DNA from: Saxidomus purpurata
Lineage: Eukaryota; Mollusca; Bivalvia; Venerida; Veneridae
Direction of reading: 5' to 3'
NCBI GenBank assembly: GCA_022818135.1
Contig: JAFMSR010000005.1
Coordinates: 32,300,794-32,364,793 of the forward strand
DNA: 64,000 nt
Within the stretch, counting starts at the first letter, position 1; every line of letters starts with the position of its first letter. Shown one piece after another: positions 35,801-44,400 of the stretch. Under the pieces are notes generated by a model. The model was given only the letters and a program-made list of their open reading frames with translations. It ran no database searches and was not told where the DNA came from. A program made the position numbers and the translations under genes.

Positions 35801-36453
35801 TCCATGCCAAGGGCCGGCAACTGTCTTCTAACCCTAAAATCAATGTGTAAAACAAATTTTTTAATTCATTACCATGGCCACCCCTTCCACAGCCAATTTA
35901 AATGCAGCCTTTTACTTGCATCTAAATTTCAAAATGCTTGATTTTTTGTGTTTGAATTCTGACTCAAAATGTGCATGAATATTGCTGAATTCATGAATAG
36001 GATTATCATTTAGAGCTAGATAATTCTGAGCTTTAAAGAAATAAATATGAAAATTCCTTACCGTCTGATTTGAGCAACATTCTATTATAAATTCATGAAA
36101 AAGAAAATGGCTGTAAAATGTGCTCGACATTTCTTTGGAACACCTACAACATTAACCATGCTCTCAAAATGACTGGATTTTTTATTTTTGGTGTTATGTA
36201 GGCAAACTTAACACTCTAAAACTTCCATAACTTTGGGTATTTTGGGTGACTATCTTTTTGTAATCACCCTTAAAAGAAGTTTTAACAAATTAAAACAATG
36301 TTCCCTACAGTTGCTCGAGAATGGTCAGTGAAAGAAAACAAGTTTGCTTTATACAGAGACTCTACAACACACTTTATATGAATTATTCAAATGGCACACT
36401 TAATATATACATGTAAATCAAATATTCAAATACCCTTTACCTTGTGAAGACAT
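20776..36453 (-). CDS. STMN: Stathmin, six coding exons, 247 residues
   Basis: The gene encodes a tubulin-sequestering, microtubule-destabilising cytosolic phosphoprotein. Coding exons on the minus strand are 36441-36453, 28033-28187, 27355-27546, 22676-22816, 21685-21831 and 20776-20871. All have GT..AG borders and join in phase to 247 codons. Residues 1-56 form the regulatory N-terminus, with SVAYEVILKP matching the vertebrate AFELIL segment. KAS (Ser10) and PPSPPK (Ser32) match vertebrate Ser16 and Ser38. The Ser25 SP site is KP here, as in the SCG10-like paralogues. Three long charged coiled-coil modules follow, ending RLRDH, RLREH and RLREH. The C-terminus is EKKIEEVRKNK plus an acidic tail. 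Vertebrate stathmins have two tubulin-binding repeats in about 150 residues; extra repeats are known in Drosophila. No palmitoylated Golgi-targeting N-terminus was seen. RTEL1 is the next recognised gene, 26 kb away and divergent. Confidence 0.93.
21661..21831 (-). CDS. STMN: Stathmin exon 5, tubulin-binding module 3, with alternative read-through end
   Basis: The acceptor is TTTCCAG. The spliced form is 21685-21831, 49 residues from EKHVEEVIKANENMM to QRNRLREH, with donor GTAAGA. If the donor is not used, the frame adds VRSHGRK and stops at 21661-21663. That TAA lies inside an AATAAA hexamer, so an unspliced, polyadenylated short C-terminus is possible. The EKHVEEV opening matches the start of the C-terminal exon and the vertebrate KHIEEVRKNK. 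Confidence 0.9.
   Translation of the reverse strand, partial: EKHVEEVIKANENMMKSKYSEEKVLQKIQKAIQNREKYLTEQRNRLREHVRSHGRK
22676..22816 (-). CDS. STMN: Stathmin exon 4, tubulin-binding module 2
   Basis: The acceptor is TTGTTCAG and the donor CAT|GTGAGT. It encodes 47 residues starting LLKVEETCRKSDEMAKELEE and ending ENRNAQIESMVLRLREH, a clear repeat of the end of exon 3. It is symmetric in phase 0, so it can be skipped without breaking the frame. Confidence 0.9.
24077..24930 (-). repeat. Dispersed element of the AGCTGTC..TCGAGC family, in stathmin intron 4
   Basis: It begins with CAAGAGCTGTCAGTAGGAC, the reverse complement of the right end of the element at 54211-55182. Inside it repeats a ~170-bp block with 'CTCTTGCCTACA', 'GGGGTCATGATG' and 'CCAACTTTCAAAG'. 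The far end is degraded. The intron is the one between coding exons 3 and 4. Confidence 0.65.
26040..26165. repeat. MITE-like fragment
   Basis: The stretch with 'TTCGCTCGTGGCTGTGCCAC', then 'CATGAAATATCACTTTTAGT' and 'TAACGTGATAGTACACC' has the look of a short terminal-repeat element. A matching partner end was not confirmed. Confidence 0.3.
26317..27139 (+). repeat. Dispersed element with hairpin ends, complete copy 2
   Basis: The left end is AGGGCCAAGATGGCCCT (7-bp arms). Internal 163-bp repeats follow, then a 'TTGCCATAGCAACCAGAGTT' region. At the right end is a near-perfect palindrome around CTAGCACTTTGTGCTAG flanked by AGCTCA and TGAGCT. It is inserted in the intron after stathmin exon 3. 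Confidence 0.85.
27355..27546 (-). CDS. STMN: Stathmin exon 3, tubulin-binding module 1
   Basis: The acceptor is TTTTCAG and the donor CAT|GTAAGT, with both borders in phase 0. It encodes 64 residues of charged helix ending NKENRDAQIQALQTRLRDH, close to the vertebrate KENREAQMAA..RLREK. A dispersed repeat (26317-27139) lies only about 215 bp downstream of the donor. Confidence 0.93.
28033..28187 (-). CDS. STMN: Stathmin exon 2, regulatory N-terminus
   Basis: The acceptor is GAAACAG and the donor GTATGT. It encodes residues 5-56, including KASAGSVAYEVILKP, PPSPPKEKGL (phosphosite-like SP) and DDILRKLQEAEERR, which parallels the vertebrate EEIQKKLEAAEERR. It ends in phase 0. Confidence 0.93.
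28188..34713 (-). other. Stathmin intron 1, distal and middle part
   Basis: Apart from the alternative exon at 31441-31640, no feature was recognised. A minus-strand frame at 32239-32427 looks faintly protein-like but lacks splice support. Confidence 0.5.
31441..31640 (-). CDS. STMN: Candidate alternative terminal exon in stathmin intron 1
   Basis: On the minus strand an acceptor (GTGATGCAG) is followed by 200 nt that stay open when joined to the start exon, where G|GT makes Gly5. The frame ends in TGA at 31441-31443, and an AATAAA overlaps the next few bases (31433-31438). The product would be a 70-residue protein, MSSQG plus NELLMTGAYMSIDKCVLGES and so on, lacking all tubulin-binding modules. 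The pyrimidine tract is weak and the peptide matches no known family. It would act as a truncating, prematurely polyadenylated isoform if used. It could also be chance. Confidence 0.4.
34714..35428 (+). repeat. Dispersed element with hairpin ends, diverged copy 3
   Basis: It has the same order of landmarks as 26317-27139, with more substitutions. The right-end palindrome CTGGCACTTTGTGCCAG is intact. It sits in stathmin intron 1. Confidence 0.85.
35429..36440 (-). other. Stathmin intron 1, proximal part
   Basis: Nothing was recognised except AT-rich unique sequence. Confidence 0.5.
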
Positions 36454-36539
36454 TTTTTGTTTGGATTCAGTTTTCTTTTACGTAGGCACTAAAAATCCAA
36501 CTGCAGCTCCCTCTCTCACAATATTCACCAACCTGGGAT
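36441..36539 (-). CDS. STMN: Stathmin exon with start codon
   Basis: The acceptor TCATTTCAG ends at 36540. Then 86 nt of 5' UTR lead to ATG at 36451-36453, and the 13 coding nt (M-S-S-Q-G/) are followed by GTAAAG. At least one further 5' UTR exon must lie upstream because of the acceptor. It was not located; an AP-1-like TGACTCA sits at about 36926 in the plausible promoter zone. The exon ends in phase 1, compatible with both 28187 and 31640. Confidence 0.85.
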
Positions 36540-37380
36540 CTGAAATGAGACAAATATCATTTGTGAACAATACCATAACTCATTGAAATTCAAAGTTCGT
36601 TGATAATTACTAATACCATTCAAATTTAGCAGTTCATTCACCCATCTCTCATTATCTGGAAGTCGCTTATTAATAAATCACTCAATGGTTGCTTAAAAAT
36701 ACTTTTAAGTGTTATTCAACCAAACAGCGCTTCTCACTTACCACTGGATTAAATCCATTAAAGTTAACTTCCAAAACACTAAAAACTGTTTTGTTTGGTC
36801 AAGCTATTTACCTTTAATAAATAGCAGAGCACATTGAAAAGACTATTGGAGTACAGCTGCAAATATCCTATACTGCTAGAACAGTCAGCTCCACTGCTGC
36901 CAGAGAAAGCTAGCAGCAGCATCGATGACTCATTCTGCCTGTCTACTCACAGATCAGACCAAAGTATCGGAAACTTGTAGCAGATCTCCCTGCTGCATGC
37001 AGCACTGTTTTTATTAAGCATATGCAGAATTTGTATGTTCTTACATCTTTAAATCAATCAAACATGTACAATGTACTTCACTGGCAAGCCACTTTTTCAG
37101 ACCAAACCAAGTTGTCATTCACAAATTCATTTCAAGCAACGCTGTCACTATAAACATTTACCAATGTATCAGTATAGTTCACTTTGCAGTCAAAATGGTA
37201 CTGTACCACAATAAATTGAATATGCCAGAACCCAATAATTAATATGCTTCCATGATCAAGGTTTGCTTCATTTTTTTGTTCTTGTAAAGATAGATCTACC
37301 AAATATTTCTGCACACAAATCAGTAATGTAAATTATAAATATTGTCAATTTTTTGCAATTATAGACATCAAATTTGGTAA
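36540..37380 (-). promoter_or_regulatory. Stathmin 5' region, promoter not resolved
   Basis: An upstream non-coding exon must end before 36540. The zone 36830-36990 is richer in GC, with repeated CAGC/CTGC words and a TGACTCA (AP-1-like) site. No TATA box was found at a convincing position. Confidence 0.3.
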
Positions 37381-37795
37381 AAACATTTTAGCAAATGAAA
37401 AGGACCTTGACTCCGTAGTACATCTATGTAGCTGGTCATAAAACTTGGCCACGATATTGTGCCAACAAACATTCTGGTCAAATTTAGAGAAGACTGCATG
37501 CAAATGGTTCAAGTTAGAGCGAGACAAGGACTACTGGATCAATTTTGGATACTTCAAGGGCCATTAACCATTAGTGCCTGGGGCATTTTGGCTGGTAATC
37601 CAACTTTACCAGAATCTCATGCCTACAAACATTTTGGCCAAGTTTGGTGAAGATCAGACGATAGATATTAATCAGACAGATTTGGTTGCTTATCTAACTT
37701 GTCCAAGATATGGCCACAAACAATTCGACTTAAGTTTGGTGAAGATCTGATGAAAACTGTTCAAAAAGTGGACAATGTTTCTTGACGCTGCCAAA
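37380..37795 (+). repeat. Dispersed repeat with internal ~90-190-bp units
   Basis: A phrase like ACAAACATTTTGGCCAAGTTTGGTGAAGATC recurs in diverged form near 37465, 37625 and 37720, spaced by CTTGGCCACGATATTGTGCC-type sequence. This is bivalve-style repeat sequence with no gene. Confidence 0.6.
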
Positions 37796-38609
37796 CTGTC
37801 GCAAACAGGGCCATCACCGAAACAGGGCCACCTACGATAGATCTAGCCCCTTTTTTTAACTTAATCCTATCATGTTAAATCGCAAGTACATTCAATTACT
37901 GGATTTATATCCTTCACGAGTGCCCAAAAGACGGATTTTGTTGGGGATGTGTTCCTGGCTATTTGCACATCAAAGCGAGATGTAGAAGGCGAGCAACTCT
38001 AAAATGTGGGTGTCAGTGTTTTCGGCTAACTGTTGTTTCGGCTAACTTAATTTATATAGTAAACATGAAGTCTTTTCGGCTAACTTAATCATAGTAACAC
38101 AATAGATCAAAAGAGGGCCAATCAGTGGATTTTATCAGAGGTGTTAATTAGGTGCAAACATCGTAAGCATGTGTGAAGTTTTATAATTTATTTGATCGAA
38201 ATGATATATTTCAGATTTAAAGATGTAATTGAAATACAATAGTTTATTAAATTAAATAGAGATATTGAGATATTGAAAGACGAACGCAAATAATTACTTT
38301 GTCTTCGCATTACCCATCTCTTATAACTTTAACAGATTAAATACGGACAATTTTATCTTTGTAAATATCACACTTTGATATCAATTTCAATTTAATAAAC
38401 TATTGAATATTTTATAGTGAAATCAGTTAATAACCAGTATAATTATGTTTGTAGCTACCATATTCTAAAATAAAATACTTTATCCTAAATAAATGATCAT
38501 TTTCATAATTGCAAACGCGTAGTAAAAATTCTCACCAGAACAAATATCAATGGAATTACACATCAACAAATTAAACAACAATCGCTAATTAATAATAAAC
38601 AATCAAAGC

Positions 38610-38831
38610 GTGAAGGCTGAGACAGTGGATCTCCAGATCCGTCTTGTATCTGAGAATTTGCTAACAAGAATACATCGCAAGAAGTATGCTTCCCTTCACG
38701 GTCCTCTTTTTGATCTTTGGGATGATTATGAAGAAGGCAAAATAACCACATCTCAGCTTCTTAGGAAATGCAGCAAGATCGCTGGTTTGGGACCAACTAC
38801 AACACACGACGCCATACACGAAGACTCATAA
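38610..38831 (+). CDS. Captured or relic coding fragment inside the element
   Basis: This frame reads as normal protein, for example NLLTRIHRKKYASLHGPLFD then LWDDYEEGKITTSQLLRKC, and ends in TAA. It starts at a GTG with no ATG; the first upstream in-frame stop is close by. Composition is far less AT-biased than the surrounding element. It may be a transposase remnant or a captured host exon. Homology is not recognised. Confidence 0.4.
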   Translation: MKAETVDLQIRLVSENLLTRIHRKKYASLHGPLFDLWDDYEEGKITTSQLLRKCSKIAGLGPTTTHDAIHEDS

Positions 38832-39299
38832 ATATACTGAACAAAAAGACTGCCATGTGTGAGTGTAAATATTGATGAAATTGGTGAATAAATGAATAAT
38901 GTTTGAGTTTATGTTGATATTGTCGTATATTTGGTGAAATAAATATTGAAATGTGCGAGTTTATTTTTGTAAATAAAGAATTCAAATTGGTATATAAATG
39001 AATATTGTGTGAGTTTATTTATGTCGTAACTGTTTTGTATGTATTTTGTATGTCTTTGATGATAATTGATTTCAGGAATGAATAAAGTATAAATGTGCTA
39101 TGTGTAAAATAAATGTGCTTTATATTGTCGTAATTGGTGAGTGGTGTTAGCATGGTGTAAATGAATATTGTGTCAGTTTATTTATGTTAATATTGATATA
39201 TTGTCGTATATTTGGTGAAATAAATATTGAATTGTGTAAGTTTATTTATGTAAATATTGAATTCAAATTGGTATATAAATGAATATTGTGTGAGTTTAT
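38832..39299 (+). repeat. Tandem AT-rich repeats inside the TIR element
   Basis: Blocks with GTGTGAGTTTATTTATGT, 'TATTGTCGTATATTTGGTG' and 'GTGGTGTTAGCATGGTGTAA' repeat here and again at 40150-40440 after the nested insertion. Unit length is roughly 130-270 bp. Confidence 0.7.
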
Positions 39300-40146
39300 T
39301 GGCGCTGTGCGGAAGCACAGTGCCAGTATTGAATAGGTTTTAATTTTGTACCATGGGGTTGCATAATCGAATAGGGAGCAGCCAACATTATTATTGTAAT
39401 TAAAAACTACGTATTATGTTTGAACAAACTCCCTATAATGAATAAATAAATAGTATTAACTGATTACAAACAATACTATACCAGATGCATACGTCTTCGA
39501 CCGTTAATTCAAAACTTTTGACATATTCATAGGATATTTAATAACTTTTCCACAAACTTGAAGGTTACGGTTTTTTTATTGCTTTGTTTACGGACCCTAC
39601 GGCCAGATTCATCAAAGTTCAGAAAAAACGTCTCGATAGTTGTTTTGCTTTCTCTAAACATTTTGAAGTTTAAATACATATGTTGTCAACGTGAATAATT
39701 AATGAAAACCCATTTTAATTACTACATACTAAAGTAAAATGTAGGCATTATAAATAAGACCGTTCACCTAACTATGCGATACATGGGGTCTCAATGAAAG
39801 TTATGTAAAGCATCGCTAACAACTGACCAATAGTAAAGACAAAATAAATCACGTGGGTTTCGTCTGCGTCGAAAAGCGTCTAACGACCACAGGCTGTAGC
39901 CTTGTTTAATGGGCGTCATCGTACCATTATACGGAAGGTTGTTTTATGATTCGTTTATTTTTTGGTTAAACTGTAGTAAATGTGTTTTTTTTACTTATTA
40001 TGATAACAGTTACATATAACATAATGTATTTGGTTTTTCCCGTTGATAGGTTGTTTACTGATATTCTAAAATGACACTGATTCCTTTAAATCATGTTTCA
40101 AAAACATGCGCAGCGCCTTTGATGCTTTGCATCAAAATTTGTCTTG
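39300..40146. mobile_element. Nested ~0.85-kb insertion with hairpin ends
   Basis: The left end is a hairpin, GGCGCTGTGC with GCACAGTGCC. The right end has GCGCAGCGCC followed by TTTGATGC with GCATCAAA. The surrounding repeat (GAGTTTATTTATGT..GTAACTG elsewhere) is split precisely here, with TTTAT on both sides (39295-39299 and 40147-40151), a plausible 5-bp target duplication. No coding sequence was seen. Confidence 0.65.
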
Positions 40147-40675
40147 TTTATGTTGTAACTGTTTTGTATGTATTTTGTATGTCTTTGATTGATGATAGTT
40201 TATTTATTGTAATTGGTGAGTGGTGTTAGCATGGTGTAAATGAATACTGTGTGAGTTTATTTATGTTAATATTGACATATTGTCGTATATATTTTGAAAT
40301 GTGTGAGTTTATTTATGTAAATATTGAAATCAAATTGGTGAATAAATAAATTGTGTGCGAGTTTATTCATGTCTTTTGCAAGTCTTTGATTAATAAATAA
40401 TTTGTTTCAGGAATATAAATGTACTATGTGTAAAATAAATTTGCTTGATATGTTTCATATTAGTTATTAAATATATAATAAAATATTGCCACATGTAAAA
40501 AACTTATCTTATATGAACAAACATTTTAATTGATATACCATTCGCACCTAATTGACAACTCTAATAACTCCTTTGATAGCACTTCTATTGTGTTACTATA
40601 ATTGAGTTAGCCGAAAAGACTTCATGTTTACTATATAAATTAAGTTAGCCGAAACTACAGTTAGCCGAAAACACT

Positions 40676-41300
40676 AGAATTCCTAAAATGTCAACCTGTA
40701 AAATAGGTTTTCCTTCAACATGGAAATAGTGAGACTAGGTTGACAACTACATATGATTGTGGAGTATCAAGTGGTGTTTCGTTAAGAGGCCGGATTGATA
40801 CTCCTGCTAAGCATTTTGCACCATAATTCTATGTCTGTGCCAAATACGAGTGTTCGAGCAGTGGCACAGCGAAATTTCCGTCAGCCAGGAAAACGCTACA
40901 AATATTTCTCGACTGAAATGAAATGTAATTTGATTGTCATACTGATAATTTTATTGGGCAATTATATTATAAACGATATCTTGTTTTCTGCTGTGTTTTA
41001 CATACAGATAATCACCTGGAAATCAAGGGAACCAAATGTTTGCGATTTATTGTTTTGTCAAAAGAGCGCGCTATTGGACAGGAAATGACGCTTTGCACAG
41101 CAGAATTTTCATTGGACAATTTTTAAACGGTGCCGTTTGAGTTTGTGTCTATAAAATAATTTATTGGTATCGGTATACTAAAATGATTTTGTTAGTAAAT
41201 TAAGACATGTGTATTTAAGTGCGATTTTTACAAGGTTCTTAATATGCACACATTTGTTGTCAAGTAAAGTTTGGGCTTATCAAGTGCAGCAGTATCGAAA
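40676..41300. other. Intergenic sequence
   Basis: An open frame at 40795-41088 (97 codons) shows no family signature. No repeat was recognised. Confidence 0.4.
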
Positions 41301-41309
41301 TATTCATTG

Positions 41310-41660
41310 AATCATGAATCAAGGTGTTGATTGCGGAAAGAAATGATACTTTTGATGGTACGTGTCACAAGAAAGAGCATCAAACTAAAGGAATGAGTGA
41401 AAATAGAATTGTTTTCATTTCCAAAGAATAAACCTGCATTCAACGGAAAAGTGTTGCGTTTTTCAAAACGAGTGACATTTAATGACATCAAATTTCTTTT
41501 TATAAATGACGTCATGTCGAGGAGTCGACACGTACAAATGTTGGATGGGTATATTATGACAAATCACATATTTTTATTGCATTTAGTATTCAATTAAATA
41601 CTTGTACATACGTTTACCTATGGTTGGGCTTCGCCCAAAAGGCACTTCGAGCCCTCCAAG
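41310..41660 (+). repeat. Duplicated segment 1, with a terminal GC-rich palindrome
   Basis: The stretch 41310-41560 matches 42165-42500 in order: 'TTGATTGCGGAAA', 'CACAAGAAAGAGCATCAAAC', 'CATTCAACGGAA', 'GTGTTGCGTTTTT', 'GACATTTAATGAC' and 'GAGTCGACAC'. It carries a perfect TGACGTCA at 41507-41514. The last part (41575-41645) matches the minus strand of 50830-50935, with 'CAGTATTCAATTAAATA' and 'ACGTTTACCTATGGT(T/C)GGGC'. Confidence 0.8.
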
Positions 41661-42164
41661 CGTTCATCCGTACGAAGAAAAATAAAAGTTTACTTTTAAC
41701 GTTTTATACCCATAAAACGTGTTCGGGTCCGGTCAACACGTTATCTGTGCATCTGCGCTGTGAGCTGTATCGGCTTAATTTTTCAGTGTAACATGGATTA
41801 AAGAATGTTTATTATAGCAGTAAATTTATTTTCACAAATCGTTGGAGTAAGTATCATTCTTGTAAAGTTTAAATTTAGTTTTGTTAACAAAAGTTCTGAT
41901 GAATAGCAGTGTGAGTCTGCGTCCCGTCGAGGGGTTTGACATCAAAGGAAGAAAGATATATCAAGAGCGATTAATCTAAGTTGTAAGAATTTGTTTCTCA
42001 ATTGAGAGTAAAGAAATTACAAATGTAGTAATATGAAAATAGACAATAGTAATATCGGGCGGAAGCATAACAGGAATTTCAAGTTTAGAAATGGTACGTA
42101 TTTTTAGGGGACGCAAAAACGGTCCAGGTAACGAAAATTATTGGTACCGAATGTCCATAGAGTA

Positions 42165-42535
42165 ATGAATTGAGGGTTGATTGCGAAAATAGATAGTGGT
42201 TTTTATGACGTCACAAGAAAGGGCATCAAACTTTAGGAATGTGTATAACTAGGATCTGTTTACATTCCAAAGTACAAACATGCATTCAACGGAAGTGTTG
42301 CGTTTTTAAAGCAAAAATGGCTGACATTTAATGACGTCACAATTTCTTTTAATAAATGACATCACTTTGTAGACAAAATTAGTGAACAAAATTTGCAGCT
42401 GAACTTGTATAGATCTAGACGGTGCAACGTTATAAGTATGTTTTCGTATCGTCACGGAGTCGACACTTCTTAATTTTGCATGGTTATAATAACAAATCAG
42501 TTATGTTATTGCTTTCAGACTTAAAATTTAATGGT
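42165..42535 (+). repeat. Duplicated segment 2
   Basis: This is a diverged direct copy of 41310-41560, about 860 bp away, with two TGACGTCA words (42206-42213 and 42332-42339). The stretch 42420-42530 also matches the minus strand of 50930-51010 (CGTTATAAGTATGTTTTCGT). Confidence 0.8.
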
Positions 42536-42893
42536 TCTCTGTAGGATTTTGAAAGTAGGAGTCCAGGACTCCTATGTCAGAAAAAATAGGAGTCCCATCT
42601 GAAAATGTTGGAGTCCCATGTTTTTAAGTACAGCGCGCTGATCCAAAACGAAAATTGGCTTCTACATGAATGTATTACAGTATTGCAATGATATGATATA
42701 AATAGATTGCCTGGAAACACATAACACAAGGAAACAAGTGTGTTTTTTTAACTGTATTTTCAAATATGAAAATATGCAAAATATATACAAAACAAGCTAT
42801 ATAAGCAATGCCAGTGTATCAGAGTCGAAATATTTATATTTTTATAGCAAAAAGAAAGTGCTTATTTAGTAATCTGATTCATTACTCTTATGC

Positions 42894-43085
42894 TTAATAA
42901 GCACTCATGCGTTTTGACTTTTTACACCACGAACAGATTGCTATACTATCATTATGAGTCACTTTTTCAATCCAAGGAAATGTCCCATACCAAGAATCAT
43001 TCCATACATTTCTATCTTTTTTCACCGAACTTTCACTTTCAGAATCGTCGGTCAGGCATTTCCTTTTACGCCCATTTTGTCCCAA
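42894..43085 (-). pseudogene. Zinc-finger fragment of a hAT-transposase-like gene
   Basis: The minus-strand frame has an ATG, a basic stretch (GRKRKC), an acidic/serine stretch, then NDSWYGTFPWIEK, ending ICSWCKKSKRM. A W..xFPW segment followed by a CxxC half-finger marks the N-terminal domain of domesticated hAT-like proteins such as those of the KIAA1586/C17orf113 type. Only this 63-codon segment was found; the rest of a transposase is absent. It could be a first exon with a lost continuation, or a relic. Just downstream, the repeated word GGAGTCC occurs at 42557-42615. Confidence 0.4.
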
Positions 43086-43099
43086 AGTTATTTGATCTA

Positions 43100-44000
43100 G
43101 TCTAAGAGTAACCTAAATATATCGACTGCAAGACCGACCGATTTTACAAACATATTACATAGATGTCTGTTTTTACGCGGCCGTCGTATAAAGCAAAAAG
43201 CCCTGGCGCACAATTACAGTAGTTGGGCTAGTTTGAAACTGTACGCCGATCGTTTATATCTCAAAATGTTTCCATTGTTGAAACAATATTAAAAATTGAG
43301 CAATGATTATGTCTTTTTAATTTGTAACGTTTCCGAAAAACAAAGGTTATCATTGTGCAAACTCGCTAATTTTCTGTCACTCCTCTGCAAATACGCGACT
43401 AATTTGCAACATTATTTAATCCAATTATCACAACTAAAATATTCGGCCTTTTCTTTACAAAGGCATAAAATGATGTAAGTTCAATATATACATTGTCGAC
43501 GGGTCGTACCGACTAAACCTCGAACGAGGATGGTGGACCTAATAAGCACAATTACAAACAAACTATACATTGTCGCATGTCTACATAAACACAATTACAC
43601 ACGACACCTGTCAATCAAGTATTGGAAAACACCACGCGTGTTTATTGGTTTAACGCGCGAAACGGGTACACAGAATTACCTTTCATCAGCTGTCAAATCG
43701 TGTCTTGTATAGTGTCATGAATCGGGGCACGCGTTTCACGGAAAATTTTATGCGTCCCGTGGAATCATTGTCGGATTTTTTTAGCGTCCTTTTGGGAAAA
43801 GTATGCGTACAAATACGCGGATTTAAGCGTTTCCGAGAACCCTTCATTCAGTATTCAATTAAATACTCGTACAATCGTTTAGCTATGGTCGAGCTTTCGC
43901 CCGTATATATTAAATATAACTTCTTTTTTTTATAAAAATGATGTATTTAATTTGCAATTACGGTTAATATGGAACTTTCAATTTTTCCAATAATCGATGT
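43100..44000. other. Intergenic sequence with a related repeat end at 43845-43905
   Basis: 'CAGTATTCAATTAAATACTCGTAC' type sequence followed by a TATGGTCGAGCTTTCGCCCG phrase at 43850-43905 is a further diverged copy of the repeat end seen at 41585 and 50870. No gene was recognised. Confidence 0.45.
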
Positions 44001-44039
44001 ATCGATACATTTTTCACATTAAACAAAGAAAGATAAAAT

Positions 44040-44400
44040 CGGTTTAACCGTCATAACTTTTAAACGGATTTATATAACGCTTATGCATTTATCACAAAAG
44101 TTGGTAAATTCTTTTACCTAAATGGTGATATAAATTTCAAAAATATTAATTAAGTATTTCACCTACCCATTTTGGTTTAAAATCTACCACCTCGTTTTCC
44201 CTATGAAATGCTTATGAGGGACTTAAATTGCTTCATTTTTTCAGTGATTTATTGAAACATTTCGTCTTATATAGAGAAATTCATTTAAAGGATCGCTTAT
44301 GCATTTGTTCCATCGGCAAGTGAAATATATAATGAATAAAATGGTGCAAAAATTTTATTACATAGTTTTCGATTTCACCTACCCATTAAATGATTTATAA
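44040..44400 (+). repeat. Diverged direct duplication, ~225-bp unit
   Basis: 'GCTTATGCATTT' followed about 90 bp later by TTTCACCTACCCATTT occurs at 44080-44175 and again at 44297-44395. Confidence 0.55.

Larger units (their letters stand above)
38015..40675. mobile_element. 2.66-kb DNA transposon-like element with ~145-bp terminal inverted repeats
   Basis: The two ends are inverted copies beginning AGTGTTTTCGGCTAACTG. Each has three copies of the word TTTCGGCTAACT within the first 80 bp, then ATAGTAACACAATAG, with matching down to TTAATTAGGTGC at about 38155. Repeated subterminal words are typical transposase-binding sites. No clear target-site duplication was seen (flanks TGTC and AGAA). 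There is no full transposase; one 74-codon frame is present. The interior is filled with AT-rich repeated blocks (38830-39300 and 40150-40440) and a nested insertion. It is a non-autonomous element of unassigned superfamily. Confidence 0.8.
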
